Assembly: GCA_037042185.1 (NCBI GenBank)
Contig: JAXQJY010000024.1
Location: 1,054,001 to 1,118,000 of the forward strand
Length of the DNA: 64,000 nt
Direction: 5' to 3'
Source: Sordariomycetes sp. S80-01Y
Lineage: Eukaryota > Ascomycota > Sordariomycetes
Shown here one piece after another: positions 40,635 through 52,301 of the stretch. The translations under genes were made by a program, and so were the position numbers. Under the pieces are notes generated by a model. That model was not told the DNA's origin. It did not search any database and worked only from the letters and a program-made list of their open reading frames with translations. The stretch's first letter is position 1, and each line of letters opens with the position of its first letter.

Positions 40635-43600
40635 TTACTCGTCCCAAGTCACCTTCATGGTGGTCGGGAACGGCCAGACACTGCCCCAATCCTCGGTCAG
40701 GTAGACGTAGAAGCCTCCTGGCCTGGGCACCTTCTTCAACTCTCCCTGGGGACCCTGCACCCTCCTGAGACCCTTCTTCTTGAAGACGGCCCTGAACAGC
40801 TCCGTGAGCGCCACCTGGCTGACGTCGCGTCCCAGGCAGGCATGCGGGCCGGCGCCGTAGTGGATGTAGCTGTCGAGGGGTCTCTTAGGGTTGACGATGT
40901 CCGGCTCGGGGAAGTGCTTGGGGTCCTTTGCGGCCGAGACGAAGGAGACGAACACGCGATCGCCGGCGTTGACGGGGATCTGACGGCCGTCGTCCTCGGT
41001 GATGGTGTCGGTGGTGGCGGCCTTGCGGTAGAGACCGAATGTGCCAGCCATGCGGATACCTTCCATGGCGTAGCCGAGGAGGAGCGAGTCTGTTTCCTCG
41101 GACGACGGCTGGGCGGCGATGCGGCGAATGTCGTCGATGTAGGGGGCGGCTGCTTCGGAGAGGTACCAGTCAACAGACTGTGCGAACTGCGAAATTATCA
41201 GCATGGTATACAGAGAATCACAAGAGGTCAACTTACAACTTGAGCCTGGTTGGGCACCATTGCGCCGGCAGTAGGGAGAATCTGGCTCCAAGCAATATCA
41301 TACGCACTCAAACCGGCCTTCTTCAGGCCCTTGGCCATGTTGACGCCGTACGACGACAGGGGATCGTCCTTGTTCTTTCCGGTGAACAGGCCGCCCAAGC
41401 CGAGAGTAGTCGCGAGCTTGACGTTGGTCTCGACCAAAGCGCCGAGCTTCTCGGTCACCTCCTTGGCAGCTTGTCTCAGAGGGAAGGACTTGGCGGCGTC
41501 AATATCGAAGAAAATGCAGACAAAGATGACGGCCAAGGCCTTGTACAGCTCTTGCTCCGAGAAGACGCCCTTGGGGTTCTCCTTGGTCTTGAGCGGGAGG
41601 TTGAACATGCGGGCCACGAAGTGAGTGTGAGCCAGGTTGCCGACGTCGCGGACAATGTCGACCTGGGTCTGGCCGGCGACCTTGTACGACTTCTCGGACA
41701 GCAGACGCTCAGCGATCATGGAGTAGAAGCTCTTGATGGACTCCTTCCAGCCCTGCTTGTACAGCAGGTTGCCCATGCACTTCCGCTGGTCGCTGTGGAA
41801 GGGCGTGTCGCCGGACAGCATGAAGCGACGGCCGCCGTCGCCCATGAGGAAGCCGAGGCCCTCCTCCCAGCAGACCTTGTACTTGTCCTGATTGGTGAGA
41901 ATGTACTTGGCGGCGCCGTAGGAGGTGATGTCCACGCGGGGAGCTTGGAAGCACGGGCGGTCGAAGCTGAACTTGTCGGCACGGCCGAGGTTGGTGAGGA
42001 TCTTCTTATTCTCCTCTGGCGTGATCATGGGGTAGTGAGCGTAGACGGAGTCGCCCTTGAAGTGGTTGGGGAACGCACGGATGAACAACTTATAGAAGCT
42101 GCATCCGTGGTTGACGTTGAGGTCATAGTCAGCCTCCTTGAAACCCCAGTTGGTCAGGTTGCCTGGGTGGTAGTCGGTCGTGTAGTAGCGGTCACCACGG
42201 ACGAGGCCAACAGCGTCAGACAGAACGACGCGGGAGATGGTGTACGTGGGAGCGATGCCAACACCAGGAACCATGGGGGTCTTGGCCTCCTCCGCGACAA
42301 TGCCGGGGTAGAGCTCAACGTTGTCGGGGTGCTGGTACAGGTTTCTCAGCTGCTCGGCAATCTCAGGATCCGAGTTGATGTCCTCGAAGGTCTCGTAGCC
42401 CTTGAGACCAAAGTGCTTGCGGAACTCGTTCAGACCAGCCAAGTTCCACTTACGGCCACGGATGATTCCCATCATCTCCACTGGCTTCAGGATTCGAGGG
42501 ACGTTGCGGCCACCGAACTCACCACCAGGCTCCTCGATGGCAGTGGCGAGAGCATCGATGAGCTCGTCGTCGTTGAAGCGTCCGCCCTTCTCACGCTTGA
42601 AGTCGCTGAAGGTGCGCTCGGCAGGGTCATCTGGGATGGACATTTCGAACTTCTTCATGGCCATCATGAGGTGCTTCAGGTCCATAGTGCCGTAGTCCTC
42701 TCCAAGCAGCTCAGCGAAGAAGTCCTGCATCCACTTGTCATCCCGCTCAGAGATACAGGAGTGCCAACGGTAGCAGAGGTTGAATTCGGCAGAGACGACG
42801 TTGCCGACACCAGCCTCAGAGCCTTCCTTGGTGCCGACAGCAACACCCATCTCCTGGCGGGGATCCAGAGTCCAAGTTGTGTCGACGCGGTTCAGGTTGA
42901 TGATGTTGCGCACGTAGTCGATGAGGGTGATGTTGATGTACAGACCGGAAGTGACGAGACGTGCCGTCTGGAAGAGCTCCTCATCGTGCTTCTTCCACGC
43001 AGCCGCGGTCTCTTCCGCGGTCATGTTGGGGGTGGGCTTGTTGAAGCGACCGCCTTCGTTGATGTCGGCCAGTGTCGTGGCGACGTGGTTGTGGAAGCGG
43101 TTGAACATGATCAGGAGGATGATGACACCGGGCGGATTACCAATGAGGCGCTTGTCGGCAAAGGAGTCAGCCTTGAGCTTGCCGCCCTCAAACGTCCTGA
43201 TGCTGTCTTGAGCCTCCTGGGTGTTTCCATACAGGGGCGCGAGGTCCAGGTATGACGAGGTGTCGTTCACGTTGCCGTCCTGCATGTTGGTCCAGAACAG
43301 ATCGTGGATGATGATGGTGGCCCAGTACCACAGAATGCTGGACACGTTGTTGGGGTTCTTGCGGAACTTGCGACGAGCCATGACCGCCTCGAAGACGGCT
43401 TCGGGGTCGGGCTGGGCACCCAGCTGGGTGTGCTTGGGCTTGCAAGACCGAGCATAGGTGTGGCCTCGCGCACCGAGTTGAGGCAGCATGGGGTTCTGTA
43501 AGTCATTAGCAGCTGGCTTCGACATTCGAGCACAGGACGTACGTTTCCCGAGCCGTCAGGGCGGCGGTACTTGGAGTCAGGTCCCACGTAGATCAGCGGC

Positions 43601-44120
43601 GGGTGATCGAGTGAGTTCCACAGCTTGTCGATGAAGCTGTTGGTGAGAATCTCCTGGGTCTTGGAGTGATTCGGCAAGTTCGCAACCAACGCGATGGTCT
43701 TCTCCATGAGCATCGTCTTATCATCCTGTTGCATCTCGCCCTTGAGCTTGCCGCTGATGATGGCTAGCAGTGTCTTGACTTCTGTAGAAGGTGTCAGCCC
43801 ATTACTATTCCTGGGTTGCGCCAGCTAGGCCTACCATTGATGCCTATGGCACTGAGATCGTCGCGCAGAGTCGGTCGCCTGGCGACGTCACGGTACTGGC
43901 CGCCTCCCATCTCCGTAGGCAGCGGCCGCTTCGATGCCTTTCGCAGGGCCATCAAGTTGGCGATCTTGGAGGGCTTCTTCGGCTTGCTTGACTTGCCCAG
44001 CGGGCCGCCAGACGTGTTCTTCCCCTTCACCGGGTTGTTGACCTTCTCGGTCTTGTGGCCATTGACGCCATTCTGGCCATTGGTTGCCGAATGGCCGTTT
44101 GTCTCCTTGATGTCAGCCAT
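40635..44120 (-). CDS. Ppo-type fatty acid dioxygenase-P450 (linoleate diol synthase)
   Basis: Exons 43835-44120, 43543-43781, 41237-43495 and 40635-41186 give 1111 residues. An Asn/Gly/Lys-rich N-terminus leads into an animal-peroxidase-like heme domain. A candidate distal His239 lies in IIIHDLFWTN, and the tyrosyl-radical Tyr417 and proximal His420 in NLCYRWHS. The C-terminal P450 half has the hydroperoxide-isomerase motif PNQAQVFAQSVDWY, joined across intron 3, and the heme-thiolate Cys1045 in YGAGPHACLG. The first half oxygenates linoleic or oleic acid to an 8R-hydroperoxide or similar; the second rearranges it to a diol, as in psi-factor oxylipin synthesis. An intact thiolate cysteine argues against the PpoC-like 10R-dioxygenases. 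The exact diol (5,8-, 7,8- or 8,11-) cannot be read here. Confidence 0.93.
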
Positions 44121-46928
44121 GTTGGGTATATGAACAGAGGGAGGCTTCAACAGAAGAGGAAACCGGGGGACGACCGCGGCTGCTGATCGAGGAGAGGAAG
44201 CCTTTTAAGGAAATCCAAAGACTCGTCATTATCCCGCCAGGCATCCGATCAGCTCCAATTCTCCAGTCCTCGATGCTCTTTCGGGCGCGCAGGGAGGGGC
44301 CGTCGTCATGTCTCAGACAGGTAGACAGGGTCATTCCACTAATGCATGTCGGGAGACACCAAGACCAGCCCCCAGTCTTCTCGCAGGGGCCTCGATCGAC
44401 TACGCATGCATATATTACCAGTAACCTTCTCGGATTCGCGGTTGCTTTTTGGGCTTGTGATGCTTACCAATGGCTCGTTGGACACTCGTTGCCCCCGGTG
44501 GAGTTGCAAGGAGACGCTGGCCGCTAACGATGCTGCTCTACGGGCGCTCTCTTCGTGATCGACAGCCTAGAGGCCGACGATACCAGAGTACTACCAGGCG
44601 GACGACTCAGACGTGGCGCTGGCAGAGGGTCGGTCGTCGGTCGTACAGAGTACACCTCTCCCCTGAGCCTCCAGCCACCTTATCCATGTTACTCACGAGG
44701 CCGTGGCCGTTTCTCGGCACTGTGCAACCAACGGTCGAGCGTTTTTCTGTCACTTGGCTCGATCTGCCTTATTACTTCTCCGATCTCACTTTACTTCATG
44801 AACAGCTTGATGTGGAGGGATGCCGTGCCGTAACTTCCAGTCTTTGTGTTCTTCATCATTAGCCAGCGTGAGCTTCCGCTCCAGAGATCTTAGTTCCACG
44901 CCATCTCCAAACAAGATGCGAGACCGTGATCAGGCCAAGCCGTATCACAGCCACATCTCCCGTCTCCCTTGACCCGTCTCACGACTCGCACACGCCCAGA
45001 TCTCACGACATAAGGCAATCTCGGTAGAGACCGTACCTTAGATTTACTGGCCGAATCTCGCAGGCCACGAGTCTGATGCCGCCAACTTTGAGACCTGCTC
45101 CCTCGTGGCGTCCTGCGACGTAGCAGCCCCCGGCAACGAACGCTGGAGCCGGTCTTTTGGAGAGGAACCTTGATCTTGCATGCTAGCTGCGCATCAAGTG
45201 TGAAGTTTAAGCACAAGATTCCTGCAGCGCACGTTGTCGAGGCCAACGATGGGCCGGATGACCCGTGATGTTGTGTCTCCAGACGGGACTGTAGCACCTG
45301 TTGTCCCGGAACGTCAACGTGCCTAGACAGACTCACACAAATCGTACCCGGATGGAAGTGTATGCCAAGAAACAACATTGGGGCATTGTCCTCGAAAAGA
45401 AGAAGCTGAGACTCGGGACAGCAGCTCCAGCCTTGCGCGAGCTCGCACGGTTCTCGACACGGTCTTCAAAGTCTGCTCCCAGTCTAATACAAACGACGTT
45501 CAAAAACGGCGTCCCAAAGTTCTCTCGGCTCTTCAGTCCCCACCCCACCAGCCCGGCTCTTTGGACGCGGGAGCCAATGGATCCCGGCGCATAGCTCCCA
45601 GCGGCCCGCCAACGGCCACGATGATGGGTCTGTGCCTCGTCCGTTGAGGAAGGGCTTCTCCATAAAAGCGAAGCTTCAGCTCGCCGCTCCGACGCACAAT
45701 CTCCGTGCTCGACAAGCCCAGCTCGATTAGCCGCGTCGGGCTGCAGCGCCACCGTCCCAGCCTGGTAGGGCGCTGCGTCAAGTGGCCAGCTGAAAAGAGC
45801 CAGAGAGGCCGTCGTTCCCCATCGTGGGTGTGCGGTCTGCTGCTGCGGACGCGAGAGGTCGCGAATTTGGGGGTCCACCGGGCCAGATGATGTGCAACCG
45901 GGGGAGTACGAGACGCAGATGTTGAATAATCCCTGGTGGGTGCTCATGTCGGCACATGCGGGTGGTGCTGGTGCCGCAGCTTTGGTAGGTGACATCTCGG
46001 TGCCTGTACCAGCTGTCTGTGTATCTGGTCATTGTCTTCTGACATGTCGAAATTTCCCCGAGATCGATTGATCCTCCCAAGCAAAGCTGGCACGTCTGAG
46101 CGACACATTGTCGAGATTCAATATCTGCGCTCCCTGAGCCTCCAGTCACCGAAGACTGAGACACACGTCCTCCCCATGCAAGCCATTTCCCTCTTCTTCA
46201 TGACTGCAGTATCGTCGGTCTAATGCGGGCGTGAGGTCTTTGCAAATGACTGAGCTCCAATTGGTGAAAGGGCCCCCTTGATTGGCCTCGAGGCGTGCGG
46301 ATATGCGATGCATCAACCTAATCTGGGCGACACAGCTCCCCACACGCACGGCACTATCAACAAAGCGGGAACTTGCTCGTCTGCTGCCGCTTCATGGAGC
46401 TTGGCTGGGCGACGGTTGGGGTAGAAACGAGCGGTCATTGTCCCAAAGAGGCACTCTCGTAGGTCTGCGATCCTGTGTCGACTTAACCTCCGTGCCGAAT
46501 CATGTTTACAGCAATTGCACCGGAGTTTTCGTTGCGGACGAGTTGACGAGGTCTGCGGTGCCTTGTTGCTTTTGGAGGGGCGGATGATCATCATTTGCTG
46601 CCGATGCCGCTCCCGCTGCCCACGACCCGGTTCGGTACTAGGTCCTCAATCTCGGCCTGCCTTGGAGACGCTAATACTTGGCTGCGTCCTGGGTGGTCTT
46701 TGGATATCGGCCGCAGACAGGTGAACCTTGGCTAGGCCAATCCTGGGTCGTTCCTACAGTAACAAAGTGAGATACACATTCTCGAGAAGGCCGTGTGTTC
46801 CAGAAGTTTGCCATTCATTGATCTCGTATCATCATTTGACGTTTGCGTAAATCTTTTGCTGCCCGACGCCTCGGCTATGCGTGAAATCCATCTTACCTCA
46901 AGACACGCTCCGTCGCTTCTGTCCCCTT
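44121..46928. other. Gene-poor 2.8-kb region
   Basis: Many short frames overlap on both strands (for example 44470-44862, 45333-45995 and 46313-46594), but none has a motif, splice-supported extension or codon bias like the flanking genes. It should hold the Ppo promoter on its left. I see no repeat or element. Confidence 0.45.
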
Positions 46929-48666
46929 CTACTTTGTGCGCAAGTCCTTTACATAGAAGTGCAAATCCCTGTGCACATGTACATGGCCCTCAGGCTTTCC
47001 GGCTTCGCGGTACAGGTTGCCAATTGAGTGTTGATGGAAGGTGTCAGAGTGTGTACAGTTCAGAATGTGATCCAATCCTGGTGGTCGTGTGAGGCGGAAG
47101 ATGCCATATCTGCAGCTGTCAGTCCAATGATCTTCTCTCCAATAGCCTCCAAGGGACTTACGAAGGCTCAAACTTTGGAGCGCAGACCACGGCAATGCTC
47201 TCCGGCATCATGATCTGGTAACCCGCGTGGGTATGCAGGTCCCTCGAGCTCATGAAACACGTTTGAGTCGGGTGCGTATGGATCCAGCCCACCATGAGCA
47301 AGTCTTCCTGGTCGCAGTAATCAAACATGGACGACTCGTTCTCCGTCTCGCAAGTGTCTGGCGTGCACTTCTGGTCGGGAATGACGAGACAGCGGACAAA
47401 TAGGGCGTTGTTAACGGGCGTGCCACAGAGAATGCCGCACATCTCGATCCCTTTCCGAGTGTTCTCGGCGGCGATTTTGAGGAACTCGTCTTTGAGCCCT
47501 TGTGGGAGAAATATGGTGCGCAAGGGGTCGCCGTTTTCGAGGTAGCCACCGGGCTTGAACGTAGTCCGCTCCTTTGTAGGCTTTGGGGGCGCGAGGTCGA
47601 ACTTGGGAGGCCGGGTTGGCTGTTCATCTTGAGGTCTGGGCGGGAGTGACGGGGCCTCTTCCGACGCTGGTTTCGATGGAACACTCGGAACCAGTGGCTT
47701 GTAAGCGTCCAGAGCAAGCTTTCGTGGAACCTCGGGCGGCTGCGAAGTCCTGTCCGCAGAATCGCGTATTGGCTCCTTCGGTGGCCTTGAGGGTTGAGCC
47801 GTCGACGACTCGGACGTGTACGATTCTGTCCTATCGTATCCTACCGGCCGGGACTTGGAGATGGATGGATAGTTGTAGTTTGAGGAGACGAACTCAGGTG
47901 CACGAACACTTGAAGGGTCGTCGTCGCGTGTCGCGCTGGGGTGGTCCAGGTTCCATCGAGCAGCCTCCATCTGCCTCTGGAGGTCGACATCGGGGCCTCT
48001 CCTCGACGAGTCCCATTCCTCCCATTGTCCGCCTCTTCGCCTCGACGAAGTCACCTCCTCCGGTATGCCGGCATGTCGTGATGCCCTCCGAGCAGTATCC
48101 CGGCGCGTGAGCTCCTGCTGCGCCAAATCGACCGCCAGATCCTGATGCTCAGACGCATCTAAGATCTTGGCATTTCCGCTCAGTGTTGGGTCTCGAGCTG
48201 CGAACTTCTCGTAGGACGTAGGCTCCCTTGGCGGCAGGGCCGGCCCCTTGGTGGTCTGGTTCATGCGCTCCCATTCCTGGCGAGAGCTTTCGATGACTGG
48301 TTTCAAAGCCTCGAGATTCTCCACAACTCGATCTATCCGTCTTGAGAGGGTCCGACATGCCTTCTTCAGATCGGGGTCTTTGTACTGCGGATGCGTGGGA
48401 AGGTAGTCGAGGACGAGCAGCGAATGTCGGTAGAGCATAACGTATGCGCGGCCGTAGTCGCCTTCGGTGGTGGCGAAGTTGGCCTGAAGAAGTCAGCTGA
48501 AGAAAACAAGTGAAGATGTGCGTTGTACCTCTTGCAGAAGAATTTCGGCGGTGCGTATCCAGTGCTTCAGCGGGATGTTGGTGTTGAAGGTCCAGTCCTC
48601 TGCCTGCTTAACCAGCTCTGGAACGGTCTGCGGCCTCGAGGGCTGCATGCTCGATCTGACCTCCAT
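46929..48666 (-). CDS. AMSH/Sst2-like JAMM deubiquitinase (three exons)
   Basis: Exons 48529-48666, 47162-48483 and 46929-47109 give 546 residues, with introns of 45 and 52 bases. An N-terminal USP8-type dimerisation or MIT-like helical region (about 15-110: VKQAEDWTFNTNIPLKHWIR, ALKPVIESSRQEW) is followed by a long disordered proline-rich linker. The C-terminal MPN+ domain has Glu393 before MCGILCG and the zinc ligands His448 and His450 in HTHP and Asp461 in SSRDLHTH. Two AMSH-specific insertions are visible around IPDQKCTPDTCETENES and DYCDQEDL. AMSH proteins cut Lys63-linked ubiquitin from cargo at endosomes, together with ESCRT-0. The terminal exon supplies the typical GIFRLTRPPGLDHI tail. 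Vps4 lies 1.9 kb away. Confidence 0.93.
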
Positions 48667-49387
48667 GCTGTCGAGCGCTTTTACAGATGAGTTTCAGAGG
48701 AAGCAGTAAAGGCACCGCTGTTCACCGGCGGTGGTCGTAGGCGATGTCTAGTAATCCGGGGCTGGACGTCACGGTCGGAGCATGGTGGATCGAGAGACGA
48801 GGGCTGCCTGCTGGTGCGTGACGACGTTAGCCACGAGTGCGCCGCGTGGACGTCTTTTAGCGTGGACTGACCGTTGGGTGGTGAAAGAGAAGCGCGTTTA
48901 TCTTTTGACGTTACTTTGCCAGATCCACGACATGAGAGGTGACGCAGACGCGTCCTTTGACTGGGCGACCTCGGGATGGAATTCCAAGGTTCGGGTGCTG
49001 AATTGGAGATGCGCTGCCCCTCCACAGCGTACAGCGGGGCATCTGCCAGTGCCGTCACTGGAGGTCCAGCTGTGATCAGCCTGGAACCGCGACGGGAGGG
49101 ATGACGAAATGCGGCTTTATCGTGGACATGCACGTATCCATAACTCTCGCTCGACGGGTACATGCAATTACCAGGTCGCCTGCACATATCTGCCAGACAC
49201 GTTGATGAAGGTACTACAATGTACGAGTAGTGCTACTTACTACTAGAAGTAGTAAATCCAGATGTTCTAGAAGACATCATGTTGCGTCTATTGCTCTTCA
49301 TCTCTTCCCATCTGTCGAAAAAAGTACTTGCTAATCGTGAAGCCGGGCTGGAGGAGAATCGTTGTCAACAGTCGTGGATTTGTCTAT
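48667..49387. other. Intergenic region, no gene seen
   Basis: This lies between the AMSH start and the prefoldin 3' end. Frames at 48681-49187 and 48782-49075 are antiparallel to each other and lack motifs. It probably holds the AMSH promoter. Confidence 0.45.
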
Positions 49388-49941
49388 CTACGCCGCAGCT
49401 TCCTGGGGTTGCGCCTGGCCCTGCGCAGCTTGCTGAGCCGAGGCCTGGAGCTGGATAATCTCCGTCTTCTTCTTCTCAAGCTTCTCTTGAGAGTCCTTGA
49501 TAGCACCTTCTAGCCTCGAGCTGCATCCGACGTCAGCAGTGCAACCGGGGACAAGCGCCTCGGGTCATACTCACATCTCACCGTTGATGAAGTCCAGCCG
49601 TCCCTTGACCGTGTTCTCTGCCTCAAACTTCTCCTGCTTCAGCAATACCGGCCCAACAAGCTTGTAGATGGTCTCTTCCTCGCTTAGGGAGTCGAACTCC
49701 TGCTCAGGGGTTAGCCACCTCTCTGGACGACAGACAAGGGGCTCACCTTTTGAACGCCAACGTTCTCCTGCTTCTGACCCTCTAATCTCTGCCTCGAGTT
49801 TACTGTCTCTTGGAGCTCTTCGAGTGTTTGTCAGTACAAGGGTCCGCGAGCCTTCCTCTTTGATAAGGACTGACCCTGCTGGAGCTTCTGAAATTCTTCG
49901 GACAGGGCCTGGAGTTTGGCTTGGGGGTTGTCCGTCGCCAT
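49388..49941 (-). CDS. Prefoldin subunit 6 (four exons)
   Basis: Exons 49875-49941, 49747-49817, 49575-49699 and 49388-49520 give 131 residues; introns are 57, 47 and 54 bases. No single open frame shows it, but joining the exons yields MATDNPQAKLQALSEEFQKL, then ETVNSRQRLEGQKQENVGVQ, KEFDSL, IYKLVGPVLLKQE, GRLDFINGEI and a second long helix SRLEGAIKDSQEKLEKKK. This is the coiled coil, beta-hairpin, coiled coil plan of beta-type prefoldins, and VYKLVGPVLVKQE is the PFD6 (Yke2) signature. The tail is Gln/Ala-rich. Prefoldin 6 is part of the six-subunit cytosolic chaperone that hands actin and tubulin to CCT. The gene is divergent from Vps4. Confidence 0.92.
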
Positions 49942-50526
49942 GATACCGAACGCAGTATGTGTGTAGATCTTTCCTTGAGTGACTTAGGCTTCGTAATGAC
50001 TGGCAGAATCGGTTCCGAGGAGCACCGCGGCGTCGTCACAGCTTTACGTGGTGAATGAATTTGGCGTGATGAGATTGAAGCTCTTCTGCCCCGCCATGAT
50101 CCCATCCCGCCAACGGCACATCCTTCAACTCTCACCTCAGTTGGCGCGACGCTGCGGCCGCCCCGCTACATGCATAGCCCGCTCTTGTTCCCCCGCCAAT
50201 CCTCCGCGTCTGCTTCCCTGGCAGCAACCGACGGTGTCTGGGTGAAGCCCATCTCTGCTATCGGACCACCAGCCCGACCGTGAACCCTCCTCTGCCGTCG
50301 AGACGAGTCCCCCTTTCCCAAAGCTGCCCAAGGCCTGCATAGCCATCCTCTCAGCAGCACCTTATCGATTTGACTGCCCTGGCGACACCGCAGCCTTCAC
50401 TCGTTCCCCTGCCCCGCGCCTATCTCCCGCACGACGATCGACCGACCGCTTCCCCATCAACCATCCCACTCCTGATCGAGTCGATACTTGAAGGTTCCCC
50501 CGTCACAAACAAGAACCTCCGCCACC
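49942..50526. promoter_or_regulatory. Divergent promoter between prefoldin 6 and Vps4
   Basis: This 585-base gap lies between divergent starts and holds both promoters. No gene is seen. Confidence 0.55.
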
Positions 50527-51915
50527 ATGTCGACAAACTTCCGCGACCGCGCCATCGCCGAGGTGCAAAAGGCCATCACGGCCGACCACAACAAGGAATA
50601 CCAGAAGGCCTTCGACCTCTACATGTCCTCCATGGAACTGTGGGTCAAGGCCCTGAAATGGGAGAAGAATAAGGCTCTCAAGGCAACCATGCAGGAGAAG
50701 ATGGCCACCTACCTCGACCGCGCCGAAAAGCTGAAGCAGTTCCTGGCCAGCGAGAACGAGGGTTCCAACGGCACTGGCAAGGGCATGATGGGCGCCAATG
50801 GCGCTGCCACTGGTAAGGCCAAGGGCGCGCCCGAGGACGACGACAATAAGAAGCTGAGGAATGCCTTGAGTGGTGCCATTCTGCAAGAGAGGCCGAACGT
50901 GCGCTGGGAGGACATTGCCGGTCTGGAGGGTGCGAAGGAGACGCTCAAGGAAGCGGTCGTGCTGCCGATCAAGTTTCCCGGTCTTTTCCAGGGGAAGCGG
51001 CAAGCGTGGAAGGGTATTCTGCTATACGGCCCGCCTGGTACGGGTAAGAGTTACCTGGCCAAGGCGGTGGCGACAGAAGCGAACAGCACTTTCTTCAGCA
51101 TCAGCAGTTCGGACTTGGTGAGCAAGTGGATGGGTGAATCCGAAAGGTGTGTCCCAAGTGCAGCGAAATCATGAGGCATTGCTGACTCCCCCAGGTTGGT
51201 CAAGGCACTCTTCTCCATGGCCCGTGAAAACAAGCCTTCGGTCATCTTTATCGACGAAATCGACGCGCTGTGCGGCCCCCGAGGCGAGGGCGAATCCGAA
51301 GCTTCGCGCCGTATCAAGACCGAGATCCTCGTACAGATGGACGGCGTGGGAAACGACAGCAAAGGCATTCTTGTCCTCGGCGCAACCAACATCCCATGGC
51401 AACTCGACGCCGCCATTCGACGACGTTTCCAAAGGCGAGTACACATCGGTCTGCCGGATGCCAATGGCCGGTCAACAATGTTCAAGCTTGCTGTTGGCGA
51501 CACGGACACGGCACTGCAAAAGAGTGACTACGGCGTGTTGGCGAGCAAGTCGGAGGGCTTTTCGGGTAGTGATATCAGCAACGTCGTGCAAAGTGCCCTG
51601 ATGCGGCCGGTGCGCAAGATTCTACAAGCGACTCATTTCAAGCCAGTAAGTTTCTCTCCTGCATTTAATATATGCAAAGATTAATGTGTGCAGGTCATGA
51701 GAGACGGAAAACGCATGCTCACGCCTTGCTCGCCCGGTGACCCTGAGAAGATCGAGATGACCTACGACGACGTCAACGGAGACGAGCTTCTGGCGCCCGA
51801 CGTGGAGCTGAAGGACTTTGAGATGGCTCTCGACGACTCACATCCGACAGTGTCAAAGGATGACATCGAGAGGCAAATTGAGTGGACCAACGAGTTTGGT
51901 AGCGAAGGAGCCTAG
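50527..51915 (+). CDS. VPS4: Vps4 AAA-ATPase (ESCRT-III disassembly, three exons)
   Basis: Exons 50527-51146, 51195-51645 and 51694-51915 give 430 residues, with introns of 48 bases each. The N-terminal MIT domain (about 5-75: [20 protein letters not shown]) binds ESCRT-III tails. A Gly-rich linker leads to the AAA core: Walker A GPPGTGKS with Lys174, Walker [11 protein letters not shown] with Asp227/Glu228, and paired arginines in [14 protein letters not shown]. The pore-loop region KWMGESE is split at the first junction. The C-terminal helix [18 protein letters not shown] is the Vps4 signature. It uses ATP to pull apart ESCRT-III filaments at endosomes and at other membrane-cutting sites. 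Length and every motif agree with known Vps4 proteins (about 430-440). Confidence 0.97.
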
Positions 51916-52301
51916 AGTCTCGGGTGAGGGCTAAGATCAGATCGACTTGGGGGAACAGTACATGGCATCGCGGCGCACAGGAGTTTTTCCGCATCGGGTT
52001 CTGAAGATATGATGGAATGAATAAATCACGATACAGCCTGCAGTCCGGGTTTCCTTGAAAGAATTGCAGCTTCGGTCCCAACTCCCATCTTGCGGTTGAC
52101 TACTTGTCCAGCTCCCGGGTAGCGCATCGCATTTCATCGCGTCGCGTCACACGATGATATCACACGCGTTAGGCGGTGGACCCTGGCAAAACCCTCCAAG
52201 CTCCCCAGATTTTCCCACCTTGGACATTCAACATCGTCCCCCCACCCAGCACCACAGCACGACACTCCCACGGCTCGTCGAAGGCTGTCCCGTCAACTTC
52301 T
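51916..52301. other. Short intergenic region before the mitochondrial factor gene
   Basis: This holds the Vps4 3' region and the next promoter. The next gene's frame is open upstream to an ATG at 52176, but the added 42 residues are not presequence-like. Confidence 0.5.

Noticed and set aside
41039-43255. A 738-codon plus-strand frame opposite the Ppo gene
   Set aside because: It is rich in Val, Leu, Glu and Gln in the pattern expected from the complement of a GC3-biased gene. The minus strand carries complete heme-peroxidase and P450 motifs.
45333-45995. A 220-codon minus-strand frame in the gene-poor region
   Set aside because: No motif, no bias, and several competing frames on the plus strand.
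52176-52301. Earlier in-frame ATG for the mitochondrial factor
   Set aside because: The extra residues are not presequence-like, while the ATG at 52302 begins a basic, hydroxylated mitochondrial leader.
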